From Pseudomonas sp. Bout1 (GTDB lineage Bacteria > Pseudomonadota > Gammaproteobacteria > Pseudomonadales > Pseudomonadaceae), in NCBI RefSeq assembly GCF_034314165.1, contig NZ_JAVIWK010000001.1, positions 1,999,001 through 2,063,000 on the forward strand: a stretch of 64,000 nucleotides of DNA, written 5' to 3'. The position numbers and the translations under genes were made by a program. Shown here piece after piece: positions 19,477-29,123 of this stretch (positions are counted from its first letter, which is position 1; the number at the start of each line of letters is the position of its first letter). The notes under the pieces are model-generated. The model had not been told where the DNA came from, did no database searches, and saw nothing but the letters and a program-made list of their open reading frames with translations.

Positions 19477-19513
19477 GTTTATAGCTGCCTCTTTTAAAAA
19501 AGAGCCAGGCACG

Positions 19514-19550
19514 AAAAAGGGCGGTACCCGCGAGGGTACCGCCCTTTTTG
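19514..19550. terminator. Bidirectional terminator between rssC and tal
   Basis: Near-perfect stem GGGCGGTACCC/GGGTACCGCCC with a GCGA loop, A-rich before and TTTTT after, between convergent genes. Confidence 0.93.
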
Positions 19551-19563
19551 CCGTCGCCCGTTT

Positions 19564-20490
19564 TTAGAGCTTGGCGGTCAACAGCGCTTCGAGTTTTTCC
19601 TGGTCACGGGCGAACTGACGAATGCCCTCGGCCAGCTTCTCGGTGGCCATCGCATCTTCGTTGGATTCCCAACGGAACTGCGCTTCGGTCAAGTGCACAC
19701 GAGCCTCACCTGCATGGCCTGGCGCCAGCTTGCGCTCCAGCTTGCCATCGTCGGCAGCCAGTTTCTCCAGCAGGTCCGGGCTGATGGTCAGGCGGTCACA
19801 ACCGGCCAGCTCTTCGATCTGGCTCAGGTTACGGAAGCTCGCACCCATTACCACGGTCTTGTAGCCATTGGCCTTGTAGTAGTTGTAGATGCGCGTCACC
19901 GACTGCACGCCCGGATCATCGGTACCGGTGTAGTCGTTGCCGTTGGCCTTCTTGTACCAGTCGTAGATACGGCCCACGAACGGCGAAATCAGGAACACGC
20001 CGGCTTCAGCGCAAGCCACGGCCTGGGCGAAGGAGAACAGCAGCGTCAGGTTGGTCTGGATGCCTTCTTTTTCCAGCTGCTCGGCGGCGCGGATGCCTTC
20101 CCAGGTGGAAGCGATCTTGATCAGCACGCGGTCGCGGCCAACGCCGGCCTTGTCGTACAGGTCGATCAAACGATGCGCGCGCTTGAGTACCGCGTCGGTA
20201 TCGAATGACAGGCGGGCATCCACCTCGGTGGAAATACGGCCGGGCACCACTTTGAGGATTTCCTGGCCGACGGCTACCGCGAAACGGTCGCTGGCCAGGC
20301 CTACGTCGCCGTTGCAGTCGGCAACGCACTCATCCAGCAGCTTGGCATACGCCGGGATCGATGCGGCCTTGAGCAGCAGGGAAGGGTTGGTAGTGGCGTC
20401 TTGCGGCTTGAGCTTGGCGAGAGTCGAAAAATCGCCGGTATCGGCTACTACGGTGGTGAATTGCTTGAGTTGTTCCAGCTTGGAAGTCAT
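19564..20490 (-). CDS. tal: Transaldolase
   Basis: Pentose-phosphate pathway enzyme that transfers dihydroxyacetone from sedoheptulose-7-phosphate to glyceraldehyde-3-phosphate. It is 308 aa, the classical TalB length. Signatures are [12 protein letters not shown] at residues 31-42, Schiff-base Lys in [13 protein letters not shown] (about 132), and [17 protein letters not shown] 20490 ([21 protein letters not shown]) is the family start; an upstream extension would have no parallel. Cytosolic. Confidence 0.96.
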   Translation of the reverse strand: MTSKLEQLKQFTTVVADTGDFSTLAKLKPQDATTNPSLLLKAASIPAYAKLLDECVADCNGDVGLASDRFAVAVGQEILKVVPGRISTEVDARLSFDTDAVLKRAHRLIDLYDKAGVGRDRVLIKIASTWEGIRAAEQLEKEGIQTNLTLLFSFAQAVACAEAGVFLISPFVGRIYDWYKKANGNDYTGTDDPGVQSVTRIYNYYKANGYKTVVMGASFRNLSQIEELAGCDRLTISPDLLEKLAADDGKLERKLAPGHAGEARVHLTEAQFRWESNEDAMATEKLAEGIRQFARDQEKLEALLTAKL

Positions 20491-20700
20491 GGGCGTGCTC
20501 TGTCCTGTGGGTCTGATGACATTACCCGAGCGCTGACAGCCGCTCAAGGGCGCAAATGCATTCGATCGTTTGCGAGGGCAACAACCTGAAAACAGCCGTT
20601 TGAATCACCGGCCAGTGCTGAATAAGAGGCCAAAACAGCCAGCAGGTTCAACCTGACTGCCCGATGACCACCCAACCTCCCTGATGTACTCCCATCCAAA

Positions 20701-20728
20701 TGTGGGAGCGAGCTTGCTCGCGAAAGCG
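20701..20728. repeat. Single REP element (GAGCGAGCTTGCTCGC type)
   Basis: TGTGGGAGCGAGCTTGCTCGC-type palindrome in the tal/dusA gap. An inverted copy of the same type occurs at 22514-22541, on the other side of dusA and two small genes. Confidence 0.8.
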
Positions 20729-20765
20729 CAGTGTCAGCCTCCAGATAAACCCACTGACACCCCAA

Positions 20766-21761
20766 TCACCGCCCCTCCAACAATTCCCCAGCCTTATCCA
20801 GCAACGCCAGCGGATCACTGGCCTTATGAATATCCACCGACAACAACTGCCGAAACTTCCGCGCCCCCGGGAAACCGGTCCCCAGCCCCAGTACATGGCG
20901 GGTGATGTGATGCATCGAGCCACCTGTCGCCAAGTGTTCGGCTATATAAGGACGCAACTGCGCCAGCGCCTCCGCACGGGTGATCACCGGCGCGGTGCTA
21001 TCAAACAGCTGTTGATCCACTTCGGCCAGCAAATACGGATTGTGATAAGCCTCGCGACCGAGCATTACACCGTCAAAGGTCTGCAAATGCTCCTGGCATT
21101 GCTCAAGCGTCTTGATCCCGCCGTTGAGAATGATCTCAAGCTGCGGAAAATCCTGCTTCAACTGCGCGGCGACGTCGTAGCGCAAGGGCGGGATGTCCCG
21201 ATTTTCCTTCGGTGACAGACCTTCCAGAATCGCAATGCGCGCATGCACGGTGAAACTGGTGCAGCCCGCGTCCTTCACCTGGCCGACGAAATCGCATAGC
21301 TCGGCGTAACTGTCCCGGCCATTGATACCGATGCGGTGCTTAACCGTCACGGGGATCGAGACCGCGTCCTGCATGGCCTTCACACAATCCGCCACCAAAG
21401 CAGGATGCGCCATCAGGATCGCGCCGATCATGTTGTTTTGCACCCGGTCGCTTGGGCAGCCGACGTTCAAGTTCACTTCGTCGTAACCGGCGTCCTGGGC
21501 CATACGGGCGCAGGCGGCCAGGTCCGCGGGGACGCTGCCGCCCAACTGCAGGGCGAGTGGATGCTCGGCCTCGTTGTGGCGCAGGAAGCGTTCGTGGTCG
21601 CCGTGGAGGATCGCGCCGGTGGTCACCATCTCGGTGTAGAGAAGGGTGTTTTTGGAGAGCAGGCGCAGGAAGAAGCGGCAGTGTCTGTCAGTCCAATCCA
21701 TCATAGGTGCAACGGAGAAGCGACGGGAGAACGATGGGGTTGGTGCGATAGGTGAGGACAT
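20766..21761 (-). CDS. dusA: tRNA-dihydrouridine(20/20a) synthase DusA
   Basis: FMN enzyme that reduces uridine 20/20a in the D-loop of tRNA. It is 331 aa with FSVAPMMDWTDRHCR near the start, LYTEMVTTGAILHGD, LQLGGSVPADLA, and the catalytic cysteine segment VNLNVGCPSDRVQ. It also has VKHRIGINGRDSY, FTVHARIAILEGLSPKENR and DGVMLGREAYHNPYLL, all diagnostic of DusA rather than DusB or DusC. ATG 21761 is the first good start. Confidence 0.95.
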   Translation of the reverse strand: MSSPIAPTPSFSRRFSVAPMMDWTDRHCRFFLRLLSKNTLLYTEMVTTGAILHGDHERFLRHNEAEHPLALQLGGSVPADLAACARMAQDAGYDEVNLNVGCPSDRVQNNMIGAILMAHPALVADCVKAMQDAVSIPVTVKHRIGINGRDSYAELCDFVGQVKDAGCTSFTVHARIAILEGLSPKENRDIPPLRYDVAAQLKQDFPQLEIILNGGIKTLEQCQEHLQTFDGVMLGREAYHNPYLLAEVDQQLFDSTAPVITRAEALAQLRPYIAEHLATGGSMHHITRHVLGLGTGFPGARKFRQLLSVDIHKASDPLALLDKAGELLEGR

Positions 21762-21866
21762 TGGGATCTGAGGTGGAAAAGGCGAAGGGCGGACAGTTTA
21801 ACAGGAATGGGTCCACTCCCGTGGCCGGCAGTGCCAGAGCTTCAGCCACCCTGGCACGGTTTCAGC

Positions 21867-22004
21867 CTATTTCTTTTGTTTGTCAGGCGCTTGAGTCAGA
21901 GCCGACGCCGCCACAGATTTTACATCCGGCGGCGTGCTCGGATCCGCCAGCAGCTTTGCTGCTTTTGACGCGACGCTTTCACTGGTTTTTTCGTCTTTAG
22001 CCAT
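21867..22004 (-). CDS. Small conserved-looking protein, 45 aa
   Basis: A short gene read directly from the sequence: MAKDEKTSESVASKAAKLL, then ADPSTPPDVKSVAASALTQ, then APDKQKK and TAG. AGGT lies just before the ATG, and the composition is lysine/alanine-rich, hydrophilic and without a signal peptide. I recall similar 45-50-residue proteins (SKAAKLL..P..VKSVAASALTQ) annotated as hypothetical in many Pseudomonas. That, plus clean frame and SD, is why I accept it. Function unknown. It lies upstream of dusA on the same strand. Confidence 0.7.
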   Translation of the reverse strand: MAKDEKTSESVASKAAKLLADPSTPPDVKSVAASALTQAPDKQKK

Positions 22005-22251
22005 TACCTGAGGTTCCCTGAATATAGGTCGCCGGATCATCTGAATTGATGCCCGGTCGGATTTAATATGTAGGAGCTAACTGTTGATATCGCCAATCAG
22101 AATATGTGCCGGGATAATTCGTCGCCAAAACGACATCAAGCTGAACCAACACTGTCGCCCGGTAAGGTTTCATAATTCTCACGGATGTTAAGGCCTACGC
22201 TCACACCGACAAGAGGGTATGCCCACGCCTCCAGTCCACAGGGAATTTAAA

Positions 22252-22473
22252 ATGATCTCCAATCTCGTCAAAGTCGCGATGGTCGCTGGTACGTTGCTGT
22301 TGGCTGCTTGTTCGTCGGGTTCATCGGGCGTGAGTAGCGACCCTTGTTTCACCGGCGGATGCCAGGCCTTTGGCGACCACAGCCCCAGCAAAGCCGCCAA
22401 GATGAGTTTTGGGGGCAGTGCGCTGGGGAGTAGTTATGGGGAGTATGGTTCGGGGTTGTTGCATGATGACTGA
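22252..22473 (+). CDS. Small lipoprotein of unknown function
   Basis: 73 aa. The signal peptide VKVAMVAGTLLLAAC ends in a good lipobox (LAAC), giving an N-terminal lipid-anchored Cys, with SSGSSG following, so outer-membrane sorting is likely. The mature part is short, Gly/Ser-rich, and has two more cysteines (DPCFTGGCQAFGD) that could pair. No known domain is visible. The ATG has GGGA nine bases upstream. It lies between the small gene and an MFS exporter. Confidence 0.75.
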   Translation: MISNLVKVAMVAGTLLLAACSSGSSGVSSDPCFTGGCQAFGDHSPSKAAKMSFGGSALGSSYGEYGSGLLHDD

Positions 22474-22513
22474 CTGAGCGAGTGGGGCAGTCATTTACTG
22501 GGTGACTGACCCA

Positions 22514-22541
22514 CCGCTTTCGCGAGCAAGCTCGCTCCCAC
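22514..22541. repeat. Single REP element, inverted relative to 20701
   Basis: Reverse-oriented copy (CGCGAGCAAGCTCGCTCCCACA) of the GAGCGAGCTTGCTCGC type, just downstream of the MFS gene stop. Confidence 0.8.
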
Positions 22542-22574
22542 ATTGGATCGTGGGCGGGCTTTGGAGGTGTGGCG

Positions 22575-23762
22575 TTAGTGCCCGCCCTTCATACGTCGTG
22601 CGATCAGGTAGATGCCCAAGCCAACAAGTGCCGTGGCCGCGCCAATGTAGCCCGTGCTGGTCCACCCATACCCCGCCGTAATCGCCATCCCACCCAACCA
22701 CGGGCCTAGCGCATTCGCCAGGTTGAACGCCGCGTGGTTGGACGCCGCCGCCAGGCTTGGTGCTTCATGAGCAATATCCATCAAGCGGATTTGCAGCGGT
22801 GCGGCCATGGCAATCATGGTGCCGACCAGACCGATGCCCAGCAGTACGCTCCACAGCGAACTCGCGGCGAAGGTGAAGAAAATCAGCACGGCCATCGACC
22901 ACACGATGATCCAACCCACTGCGCGAAATTGCAGGCGGTCAAACAGCTTGCCGCCGGCGATGTTGCCAATGATGCCGCCTACGCCAAACGCAGCCAAGCC
23001 GAATGGGATCCACTGCGGCGACACTTTGGTCACCTCCAGCATGGTCGGCGCCAGGTAGCTGAACACGCAAAACATCCCGGCAAACCCAATAGCGCCAATC
23101 GACAGCGCCATCCACACCTGTGGTTTGGTGAAGGCGCGCAGTTCTTTGCGTGGGTCGCTGCGCGGTTCGTCGTGGCGGTCCGGGACGAATTGCCACACCA
23201 GCGCGATGGTGCACAGGGCGATGGCGCTGACCAGCGCGAACGCCGAGCGCCAGCCAAAGTGTTGACCGAGGAAGGTGGCGATGGGGTTGCCGAGCAGCAT
23301 GGCCAGGGTCAGGCCCATCATTACGCGGGCCACGGCGCCGGCGCGTTTGTCGTTGGGCACCATGCTGGAGGCGACCACGGCGGCGATGCCGAAGTAGGCG
23401 CCGTGAGGCAGGCCGCAGATAAAGCGAAAAGCCACCAGTGAGCCGAAGGTCGGGGTAAATGCCGTGGCCAGGTTGCCCAGGGCATACAGGCCCATCAGCA
23501 GCAGGAGCATGTGTTTGCGCAGCAATTTGGCGCCGAGGATCGCCAGCAGTGGAGCGCCGACCATCACGCCTAACGCGTAGGCGCTGATGGCATGGCCGAC
23601 CTGAGGTTCGCTGAGATTGAGGTTGTGGGCGATGTCGGGCATCAAGCCCATGATGGCAAATTCGCCGGTGCCGATCGCGAATGCGCCCACGGCCATGGCA
23701 GCTTCCATTTTGGCGGCGCTGCGCGCGGGCAGCACGTGCCCGGGAGTTTGGTGGATAGACAT
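22575..23762 (-). CDS. MFS transporter, DHA1 drug-efflux type (AraJ/YdhP-like)
   Basis: 395 aa from ATG 23762, twelve predicted helices. N-terminal motif AIGTGEFAIMGLMPDIA and the helix-5 region MMGLTLAMLLGNPIATFLG are typical of the AraJ/NepI/YdhP exporter group; the loop FRFICGLPHGAYFGIAAV is also present. A GTG at 23789 would add nine residues; the ATG has GAGCG upstream. The C-terminus ends RRMKGGH. Substrate unknown. It is monocistronic, with a REP element after the stop. Confidence 0.82.
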   Translation of the reverse strand: MSIHQTPGHVLPARSAAKMEAAMAVGAFAIGTGEFAIMGLMPDIAHNLNLSEPQVGHAISAYALGVMVGAPLLAILGAKLLRKHMLLLLMGLYALGNLATAFTPTFGSLVAFRFICGLPHGAYFGIAAVVASSMVPNDKRAGAVARVMMGLTLAMLLGNPIATFLGQHFGWRSAFALVSAIALCTIALVWQFVPDRHDEPRSDPRKELRAFTKPQVWMALSIGAIGFAGMFCVFSYLAPTMLEVTKVSPQWIPFGLAAFGVGGIIGNIAGGKLFDRLQFRAVGWIIVWSMAVLIFFTFAASSLWSVLLGIGLVGTMIAMAAPLQIRLMDIAHEAPSLAAASNHAAFNLANALGPWLGGMAITAGYGWTSTGYIGAATALVGLGIYLIARRMKGGH

Positions 23763-24252
23763 GGATCGCTCTGTTTGGATGGATGACACGGTGCAGAGCC
23801 GACGATGCTACGCAAGCGGCGGTGAAGGTGTCTAGAACGGCGTGACGCGTGATCGTTCAGTTTCATCAAGGCGCCTGTGACGCCACGTCGCGGCCGCCAG
23901 GCTTGACACGCTCGCGCCAAAACCCGCGATTTAGAGCTGTCAATTGGCCAAACAGCGCATATCGGCCGCCTGCCGTGATATTCTGCGCGCCGTCCTGGTC
24001 TAGTCTTTCCTCCGTGCGTACACCCGTATACGTCCCGGCGGTTGGCTGTCGCCCAGGTAGCTGAAGCCAATAATGATAAGAAGTCAGCGCAGAAGGGACA
24101 TAAAAGTGAGGTCGATGCATCGACCTTGTGTGCCCACCCTGCGGCCCTCATGAATGTGGAAACCTGCGGTGCGTTGCCTGGCGCGGCGTAAATCAGGGTC
24201 TCCCAGGATCAGGGGCAGTGGGGCGGATGGCGTTTTATCATAGGTGCTACTG
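23763..24252. other. 490-base intergenic region between MFS gene and mqo
   Basis: No frame here looks coding. It holds the divergent promoters of the MFS gene and mqo. A TTGACA at 23903-23908 is the only hexamer that stands out, without a convincing -10 at proper distance. No repeat or RNA structure was recognised. Confidence 0.4.
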
Positions 24253-25899
24253 ATGTTTAAAAAAGTAAACACTGCCCTGCTGGGGCTGGCTTTGTCGATG
24301 GGGATCACGTCCGTTCACGCGGAAGAGGCAGAGAAAGTCGATGTGCTGCTGATCGGCGGCGGCATCATGAGTGCAACCCTGGGTGTGTGGCTCAACGAGC
24401 TGCAACCAGACTGGTCGATGGAGATGGTCGAGCGCCTGGATGGCGTGGCCGAAGAAAGCTCCAACGGCTGGAATAACGCCGGTACCGGTCACTCGGCCCT
24501 GGCTGAGCTGAACTACACCCCGGAAGACAAGAACGGCAACGTTGAAATCCCGAAAGCGGTCGAGATCAACGAGGCGTTCCAGATCTCCCGTCAGTTCTGG
24601 TCCTGGCAGGTCCAGCAGGGCGTCCTGAAGAACCCGCGTTCGTTCATCAACTCCACTCCGCACATGAGCTTCGTGTGGGGCGATGACAACATCAAGTTCC
24701 TGAAGAAGCGTTACGAAGCGCTGCAAGCGAGCCCGCTGTTCGCCGGCATGCAGTACTCCGAAGACCGGGCGCAAATCGCCAAATGGGTCCCGTTGATGAT
24801 GGAAGGGCGTGACCCGAACCAGAAAATCGCGGCCACCTGGACCCCGATCGGTACGGACGTGAACTTCGGCGAGATCACTCGCCAGTTCGTCGCTCACCTG
24901 CAAACTACGCCGAAGTTCGACCTGAAACTGTCGAGCGAAGTGCAGGACATCACCAAGAACGCCGACGGCACCTGGCGTGTCAGCTACAAAAACCTGAAAG
25001 ACGGCAGCAAGACTGAAACCGACGCCAAGTTCGTGTTCATCGGCGCAGGCGGCGGTGCACTGCACCTGCTGCAGAAGTCGGGCATTCCTGAAGCCAAGGA
25101 ATACGCAGGCTTCCCTGTGGGTGGTTCGTTCCTGGTGACCGATAACCCAACGGTTGCCGAGCAGCACCTGGCCAAGGCCTACGGTAAAGCTTCGGTTGGC
25201 GCACCGCCGATGTCGGTTCCGCACCTGGACACCCGTGTGCTGGATGGCAAGCGTGTGATTCTGTTTGGCCCATTCGCCACCTTCTCGACCAAGTTCCTGA
25301 AAGAAGGCTCGTACCTGGACCTGCTGACCAGCACCACCACCCACAACATCTGGCCAATGACCAAAGTGGGTATCCGCGAATACCCGCTGGTCGAGTACCT
25401 TGCCGGCCAACTGATGCTGTCGGATGACGACCGCTTCAACGCCCTGAAAGAATACTTCCCGAACGCCAAGAAAGAAGACTGGCGCCTGTGGCAAGCCGGT
25501 CAGCGTGTGCAGATCATCAAGCGTGACGAAGAGCAGGGCGGCGTCCTGAAACTCGGTACCGAAGTGGTCAGCTCCGCCGACAACACCATCGCAGGCCTGT
25601 TGGGTGCATCGCCAGGCGCGTCCACCGCGGCTCCGATCATGCTGACCGTGCTGCAGAAAGTGTTCAAGGATCAGGTGGCTTCCCCGGCCTGGCAGGAAAA
25701 GCTGCATCAGATCGTGCCTAGCTACGGCACCAAGCTGAACGACAGTCCTGAAGCTGTGGCTAAAGAATGGGCCTACACCGCCAACATTCTGCAACTGACG
25801 CCTCCACCAGCGATTCCGCAGCTGACCGCTCCTAAGGCCACCGAGGCTGCCCAGCCTGCGGTTGAGCCGAGCAAGCCAGCTTCTGACCTCGCGCTGTAA
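24253..25899 (+). CDS. mqo: Malate:quinone oxidoreductase
   Basis: FAD enzyme that oxidises malate to oxaloacetate and reduces the quinone pool; replaces or complements malate dehydrogenase in the TCA cycle. It is 548 aa. The FAD motif is [17 protein letters not shown] (about 34-50), followed by [23 protein letters not shown] and later [16 protein letters not shown]. Residues 1-25 ([22 protein letters not shown]) look exactly like a Sec signal peptide. The tail is Ala/Pro-rich ([20 protein letters not shown]). AGGTG precedes the ATG. Confidence 0.94.
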   Translation: MFKKVNTALLGLALSMGITSVHAEEAEKVDVLLIGGGIMSATLGVWLNELQPDWSMEMVERLDGVAEESSNGWNNAGTGHSALAELNYTPEDKNGNVEIPKAVEINEAFQISRQFWSWQVQQGVLKNPRSFINSTPHMSFVWGDDNIKFLKKRYEALQASPLFAGMQYSEDRAQIAKWVPLMMEGRDPNQKIAATWTPIGTDVNFGEITRQFVAHLQTTPKFDLKLSSEVQDITKNADGTWRVSYKNLKDGSKTETDAKFVFIGAGGGALHLLQKSGIPEAKEYAGFPVGGSFLVTDNPTVAEQHLAKAYGKASVGAPPMSVPHLDTRVLDGKRVILFGPFATFSTKFLKEGSYLDLLTSTTTHNIWPMTKVGIREYPLVEYLAGQLMLSDDDRFNALKEYFPNAKKEDWRLWQAGQRVQIIKRDEEQGGVLKLGTEVVSSADNTIAGLLGASPGASTAAPIMLTVLQKVFKDQVASPAWQEKLHQIVPSYGTKLNDSPEAVAKEWAYTANILQLTPPPAIPQLTAPKATEAAQPAVEPSKPASDLAL

Positions 25900-25937
25900 G
25901 ACGTTGGTGGGGGCCTGGCTCAGGACCCCGCCGATGT

Positions 25938-25977
25938 AAAAAGCCCGCTGAACCGGTAACGGTCAGCGGGCTTTTTG
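25938..25977. terminator. Terminator between mqo and the HD-GYP gene
   Basis: Stem AAGCCCGCTGA/TCAGCGGGCTT with an ACCGGTAACGG loop region and a T run, A-rich on the other side; likely bidirectional between convergent genes. Confidence 0.92.
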
Positions 25978-25988
25978 TTGGCTGTGGG

Positions 25989-28916
25989 TCAAGCGTCTTC
26001 TGGGCTGTTCAGGTCCAGGTAGGGCTGGATGTCCACGGTGTCAATCAACTCGTCGGGCAGGTAGCGCCTGGCGTATTCAAGGTAGATTCCCGAGCGCAGG
26101 AACAGGTCGAAAACCTGCGGATCAATGTGCTGGTCCTGTTTCATAAAGCCCATGATCTTGATCGCTTCCGACAACTTCTTGCCCTTTTTGTAGGGCCTGT
26201 CGACGGCCGTCAGTGCCTCGAAAATATCCGCGATGCCCATCATGCGTGCCGGCCAGCTCATTTGCTCACGGGTGAGGCGTTTCGGGTAGCCGTTGCCGTC
26301 CATTTTTTCATGGTGGCCGCCAGCTATTTCCGGGACTTGCTGGAGGTGGCGCGGGAACGGCAGTTTTTCCAGCATGCTGATGGTCTGGATGATGTGTTCG
26401 TTGATCTTGTAGCGCTCTTCTTCGGTCAGGGTGCCGCGGCCAATACACAGGTTGTATAGCTCTCCACGGTTATAAAGGTGCTCGGGAACCTTGACCTTGA
26501 AGCCATAAGGATTGTCGTCACTGAGGGTTTCACGCTCGCTGCGCGGGAACAGGTGGTCGGGGCGGTCGGCCAATAACGGTTCCAGGGTGGGAAGCTCTGC
26601 TTCAGCCGAACGTTGTTTACGCGCATTTTCTTCATGGGAGACGCCGAGACGGTCCGACAGTGTGCGTCGCCACGTGTAGTTGGCCAGTTGCTGCATGCGC
26701 TCAACGCGCTCCGGCGCCATGAACTCCCCGCCGATATTGCACTGGGCCACAAAGACGAAATCGTCATCCAGTTGCGCCAGTTTTTCGGTCAATTCGGTTT
26801 GTAATGCTTCGGCTGCGCCGCCAGCGGCGAGACCTTTCCAGTAGTCGAGTTCGGCGTCGCGCTTGAGCACCTCGAAGCGCATCCGCACCTCGTGAATGCG
26901 GTCATACAGTGTTTCAAGTTTGGTGGCTTTGTCGACTACGTATTCAGGCGTAGTGACTTTGCCGCAGTCGTGTAGCCACGCCGCAATATGCAACGCTTCC
27001 CACTGTTCTTCACTGAGCGCGAAATCCTTGAATGGCCCGTCTTTTTCCGCGCAGGCCGCATGGGCGAGCATTTTGGTGAGTTCGGGGACGCGCTGGCAGT
27101 GGCCGCCTGTGTAGGGGCTTTTGGCATCGATCGCACCGGCAATCAATTGGATAAACGACTCCAGCAGCGTCTTCTGCTCGTCAATCAGCCGCTGGGTGTT
27201 AAGGGCGATGGCGGCCGTACTCGACAGTGCTTCTACGAATGCCATCAGCGAGGGTGTAAGTGCTCGCTCGTTCTCATCCACGAGCAAGGCCAGGGCACCC
27301 AGTAATACACCGTTGCGGTCCTTCAGCGGTAACGCCCAAAGCGTCAGTGACGTTTGGATATCGCCCAGAAAACCAAAGTGGGTCTGAAGTTGTTCCCGGC
27401 TTAATCGCTCAGGTTTTGCCAGGGGTGTGTTCAGGGCCTGCACCAGCGGATCGCCCGGGTTATCGGCCAGTTCAATTGGCGTATCCTCGGCTGTTTCCCG
27501 CAGCTGATCGCCCCAACGCACTCGCGCCACTTTCAAATGGCTGGCATTGGCATCAGCCAGATAGATCAAGCCGCCTTGGGCACCGGTGATCCCCTGCATT
27601 TCCATCAGCAAACGCGCCAGCAGGTTCTGAAAGTTGGTCTCGCTGGACAGCACCCTCGACAGTTCCAAAAAATGCTGAATGGTCGTCTTCATGCTGCCCA
27701 TCGCATGCGCCAGGTCGATCACTTCAGCGATATTTGATTTAACTTGCGTGGACGCTTCAAAGTTGAACTGTTCTATCTGCCCCGCTTGTTGGGTCAATGC
27801 TGCCAGGGGCCGGGATGCCGCCCGAGACATTGCCAGCGCAACAAGGATGCCCACGGCAAGAAACGCGAGGGAGATGAGCAAGCCTTTGTTTCGAGTGGCG
27901 ATGGCATCGGCCATGAGCTCTCTATAGGGCGTTGTCATCCATAGCGCGAGATTTCCGGTGTCTGCCAGCGGCAGTTCAACGCGCATGCCTTGCCATTCAC
28001 CGTCGCGCGTACCGAGGCTTAATCGGTCGTTGTGTTGGGTGGCCGCTGCCGCCACAAATTGTTGAGTCACCGGCAGACTTAGCTCATCCAGGCGCGCCAG
28101 GCGGTTTTCGCCATTACTGGTTGAGATCAAACGCGATCCCTTTTCAGAGCTGATCACCTCGTTCTTGCTATTGAGTATGGTCAGGTGCGACCCCGGGGTT
28201 ATTTTGGCCGACAGCAGCAGTCGGTCGATGGAGTGCAAACTGATATCAACGCCCACAACCCCGGCGCCATTTTGTGTCGGCTGGGCAAAACTGACGCCGA
28301 CTTCTCCTGTATCGAAAAACGGATATGGCTCTGTTACAAAAAGCTTTCCCTGGGACTTTGCCCCGTCGTACCACGGGCGTGTGCGCGGGTCGTACTGATC
28401 ACCAGGATCGGCCCGGCGCTCCAGGACGGATAAGTCTTGCGCCAGGTACAGGTATTCACCAGCGTGCTTGCCGTCACGCGCGTGAATGTTCTGTACGACC
28501 CAGGCGGTACCTGGCAGGGGCAAGAACCTGGGATCGAGGGTTGAGCTTTCACTCCCGCGAAACACCATGAAGAAGTCGCCGGTGCCATAGCCTATGTATG
28601 CGCTCTGCACCGCAGGCTGGCTCTTGAGCAGGGTCACCAGAAACGGGATGCTGTCGAGCCGTTCTTCCAGCGTGGTGGCGTTCATCAAGCGTTGTTGGGA
28701 CAGCAGGCCCGCGCTGAGTTCGGCGGGACCGTAGAGGTTTTGTAATTCCTTGAGAGTGAGTTGCCCGGCAATCTCGAAGCGCAGACGTGCTTCATCAGCC
28801 ATGAACCGCTTGGTCTGCAGGAACTGATAGCTGAGGTTGATCAGTGCAAATAGCACCAGTAACCCGACGAACAGATAGGAGATATGCACGTAGAGCGGGA
28901 CGCGACGAGATGGCAT
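25989..28916 (-). CDS. Cache-HAMP-GAF-HD-GYP membrane sensor, putative c-di-GMP phosphodiesterase
   Basis: 975 aa. TM1 (residues 10-30), a large periplasmic Cache sensor (about 31-330, with YDPRTRPWYDGAKSQG and FAQPTQNGAGVVGVDISL), TM2 (GLLISLAFLAVGILVALAM, about 345-365), HAMP (to about 420), GAF (about 440-590), then HD-GYP. The metal motifs are intact: HLHD-equivalent WLHDCGKV and GGHHEKMDGNGYPKRL. About 220 residues separate HD from HHE, where about 60 is usual, so an extra segment of some 150 residues sits inside the catalytic domain. ATG 28916 has GAAGGG upstream. Probably couples a periplasmic ligand to c-di-GMP breakdown. Confidence 0.85.
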   Translation of the reverse strand: MPSRRVPLYVHISYLFVGLLVLFALINLSYQFLQTKRFMADEARLRFEIAGQLTLKELQNLYGPAELSAGLLSQQRLMNATTLEERLDSIPFLVTLLKSQPAVQSAYIGYGTGDFFMVFRGSESSTLDPRFLPLPGTAWVVQNIHARDGKHAGEYLYLAQDLSVLERRADPGDQYDPRTRPWYDGAKSQGKLFVTEPYPFFDTGEVGVSFAQPTQNGAGVVGVDISLHSIDRLLLSAKITPGSHLTILNSKNEVISSEKGSRLISTSNGENRLARLDELSLPVTQQFVAAAATQHNDRLSLGTRDGEWQGMRVELPLADTGNLALWMTTPYRELMADAIATRNKGLLISLAFLAVGILVALAMSRAASRPLAALTQQAGQIEQFNFEASTQVKSNIAEVIDLAHAMGSMKTTIQHFLELSRVLSSETNFQNLLARLLMEMQGITGAQGGLIYLADANASHLKVARVRWGDQLRETAEDTPIELADNPGDPLVQALNTPLAKPERLSREQLQTHFGFLGDIQTSLTLWALPLKDRNGVLLGALALLVDENERALTPSLMAFVEALSSTAAIALNTQRLIDEQKTLLESFIQLIAGAIDAKSPYTGGHCQRVPELTKMLAHAACAEKDGPFKDFALSEEQWEALHIAAWLHDCGKVTTPEYVVDKATKLETLYDRIHEVRMRFEVLKRDAELDYWKGLAAGGAAEALQTELTEKLAQLDDDFVFVAQCNIGGEFMAPERVERMQQLANYTWRRTLSDRLGVSHEENARKQRSAEAELPTLEPLLADRPDHLFPRSERETLSDDNPYGFKVKVPEHLYNRGELYNLCIGRGTLTEEERYKINEHIIQTISMLEKLPFPRHLQQVPEIAGGHHEKMDGNGYPKRLTREQMSWPARMMGIADIFEALTAVDRPYKKGKKLSEAIKIMGFMKQDQHIDPQVFDLFLRSGIYLEYARRYLPDELIDTVDIQPYLDLNSPEDA

Positions 28917-29123
28917 GTGCAGCAACCCTTCGAAATGGTTCGTCGTGTGACTATAGGTCGTATTTGCGGGGCCCGCGGCGCGTAAGGATCGGCCGGATAC
29001 GATACTCGCCAGCGGGTTTCTACAGGGTTTACTGTCTGGGCGTGTACCCGTCACCGGCGGGCAGCGCCACTGCGCCACGCTGCGGCGATTTGTCGACGCG
29101 GTGCTGCTGCGGTTCGGTTCGTC

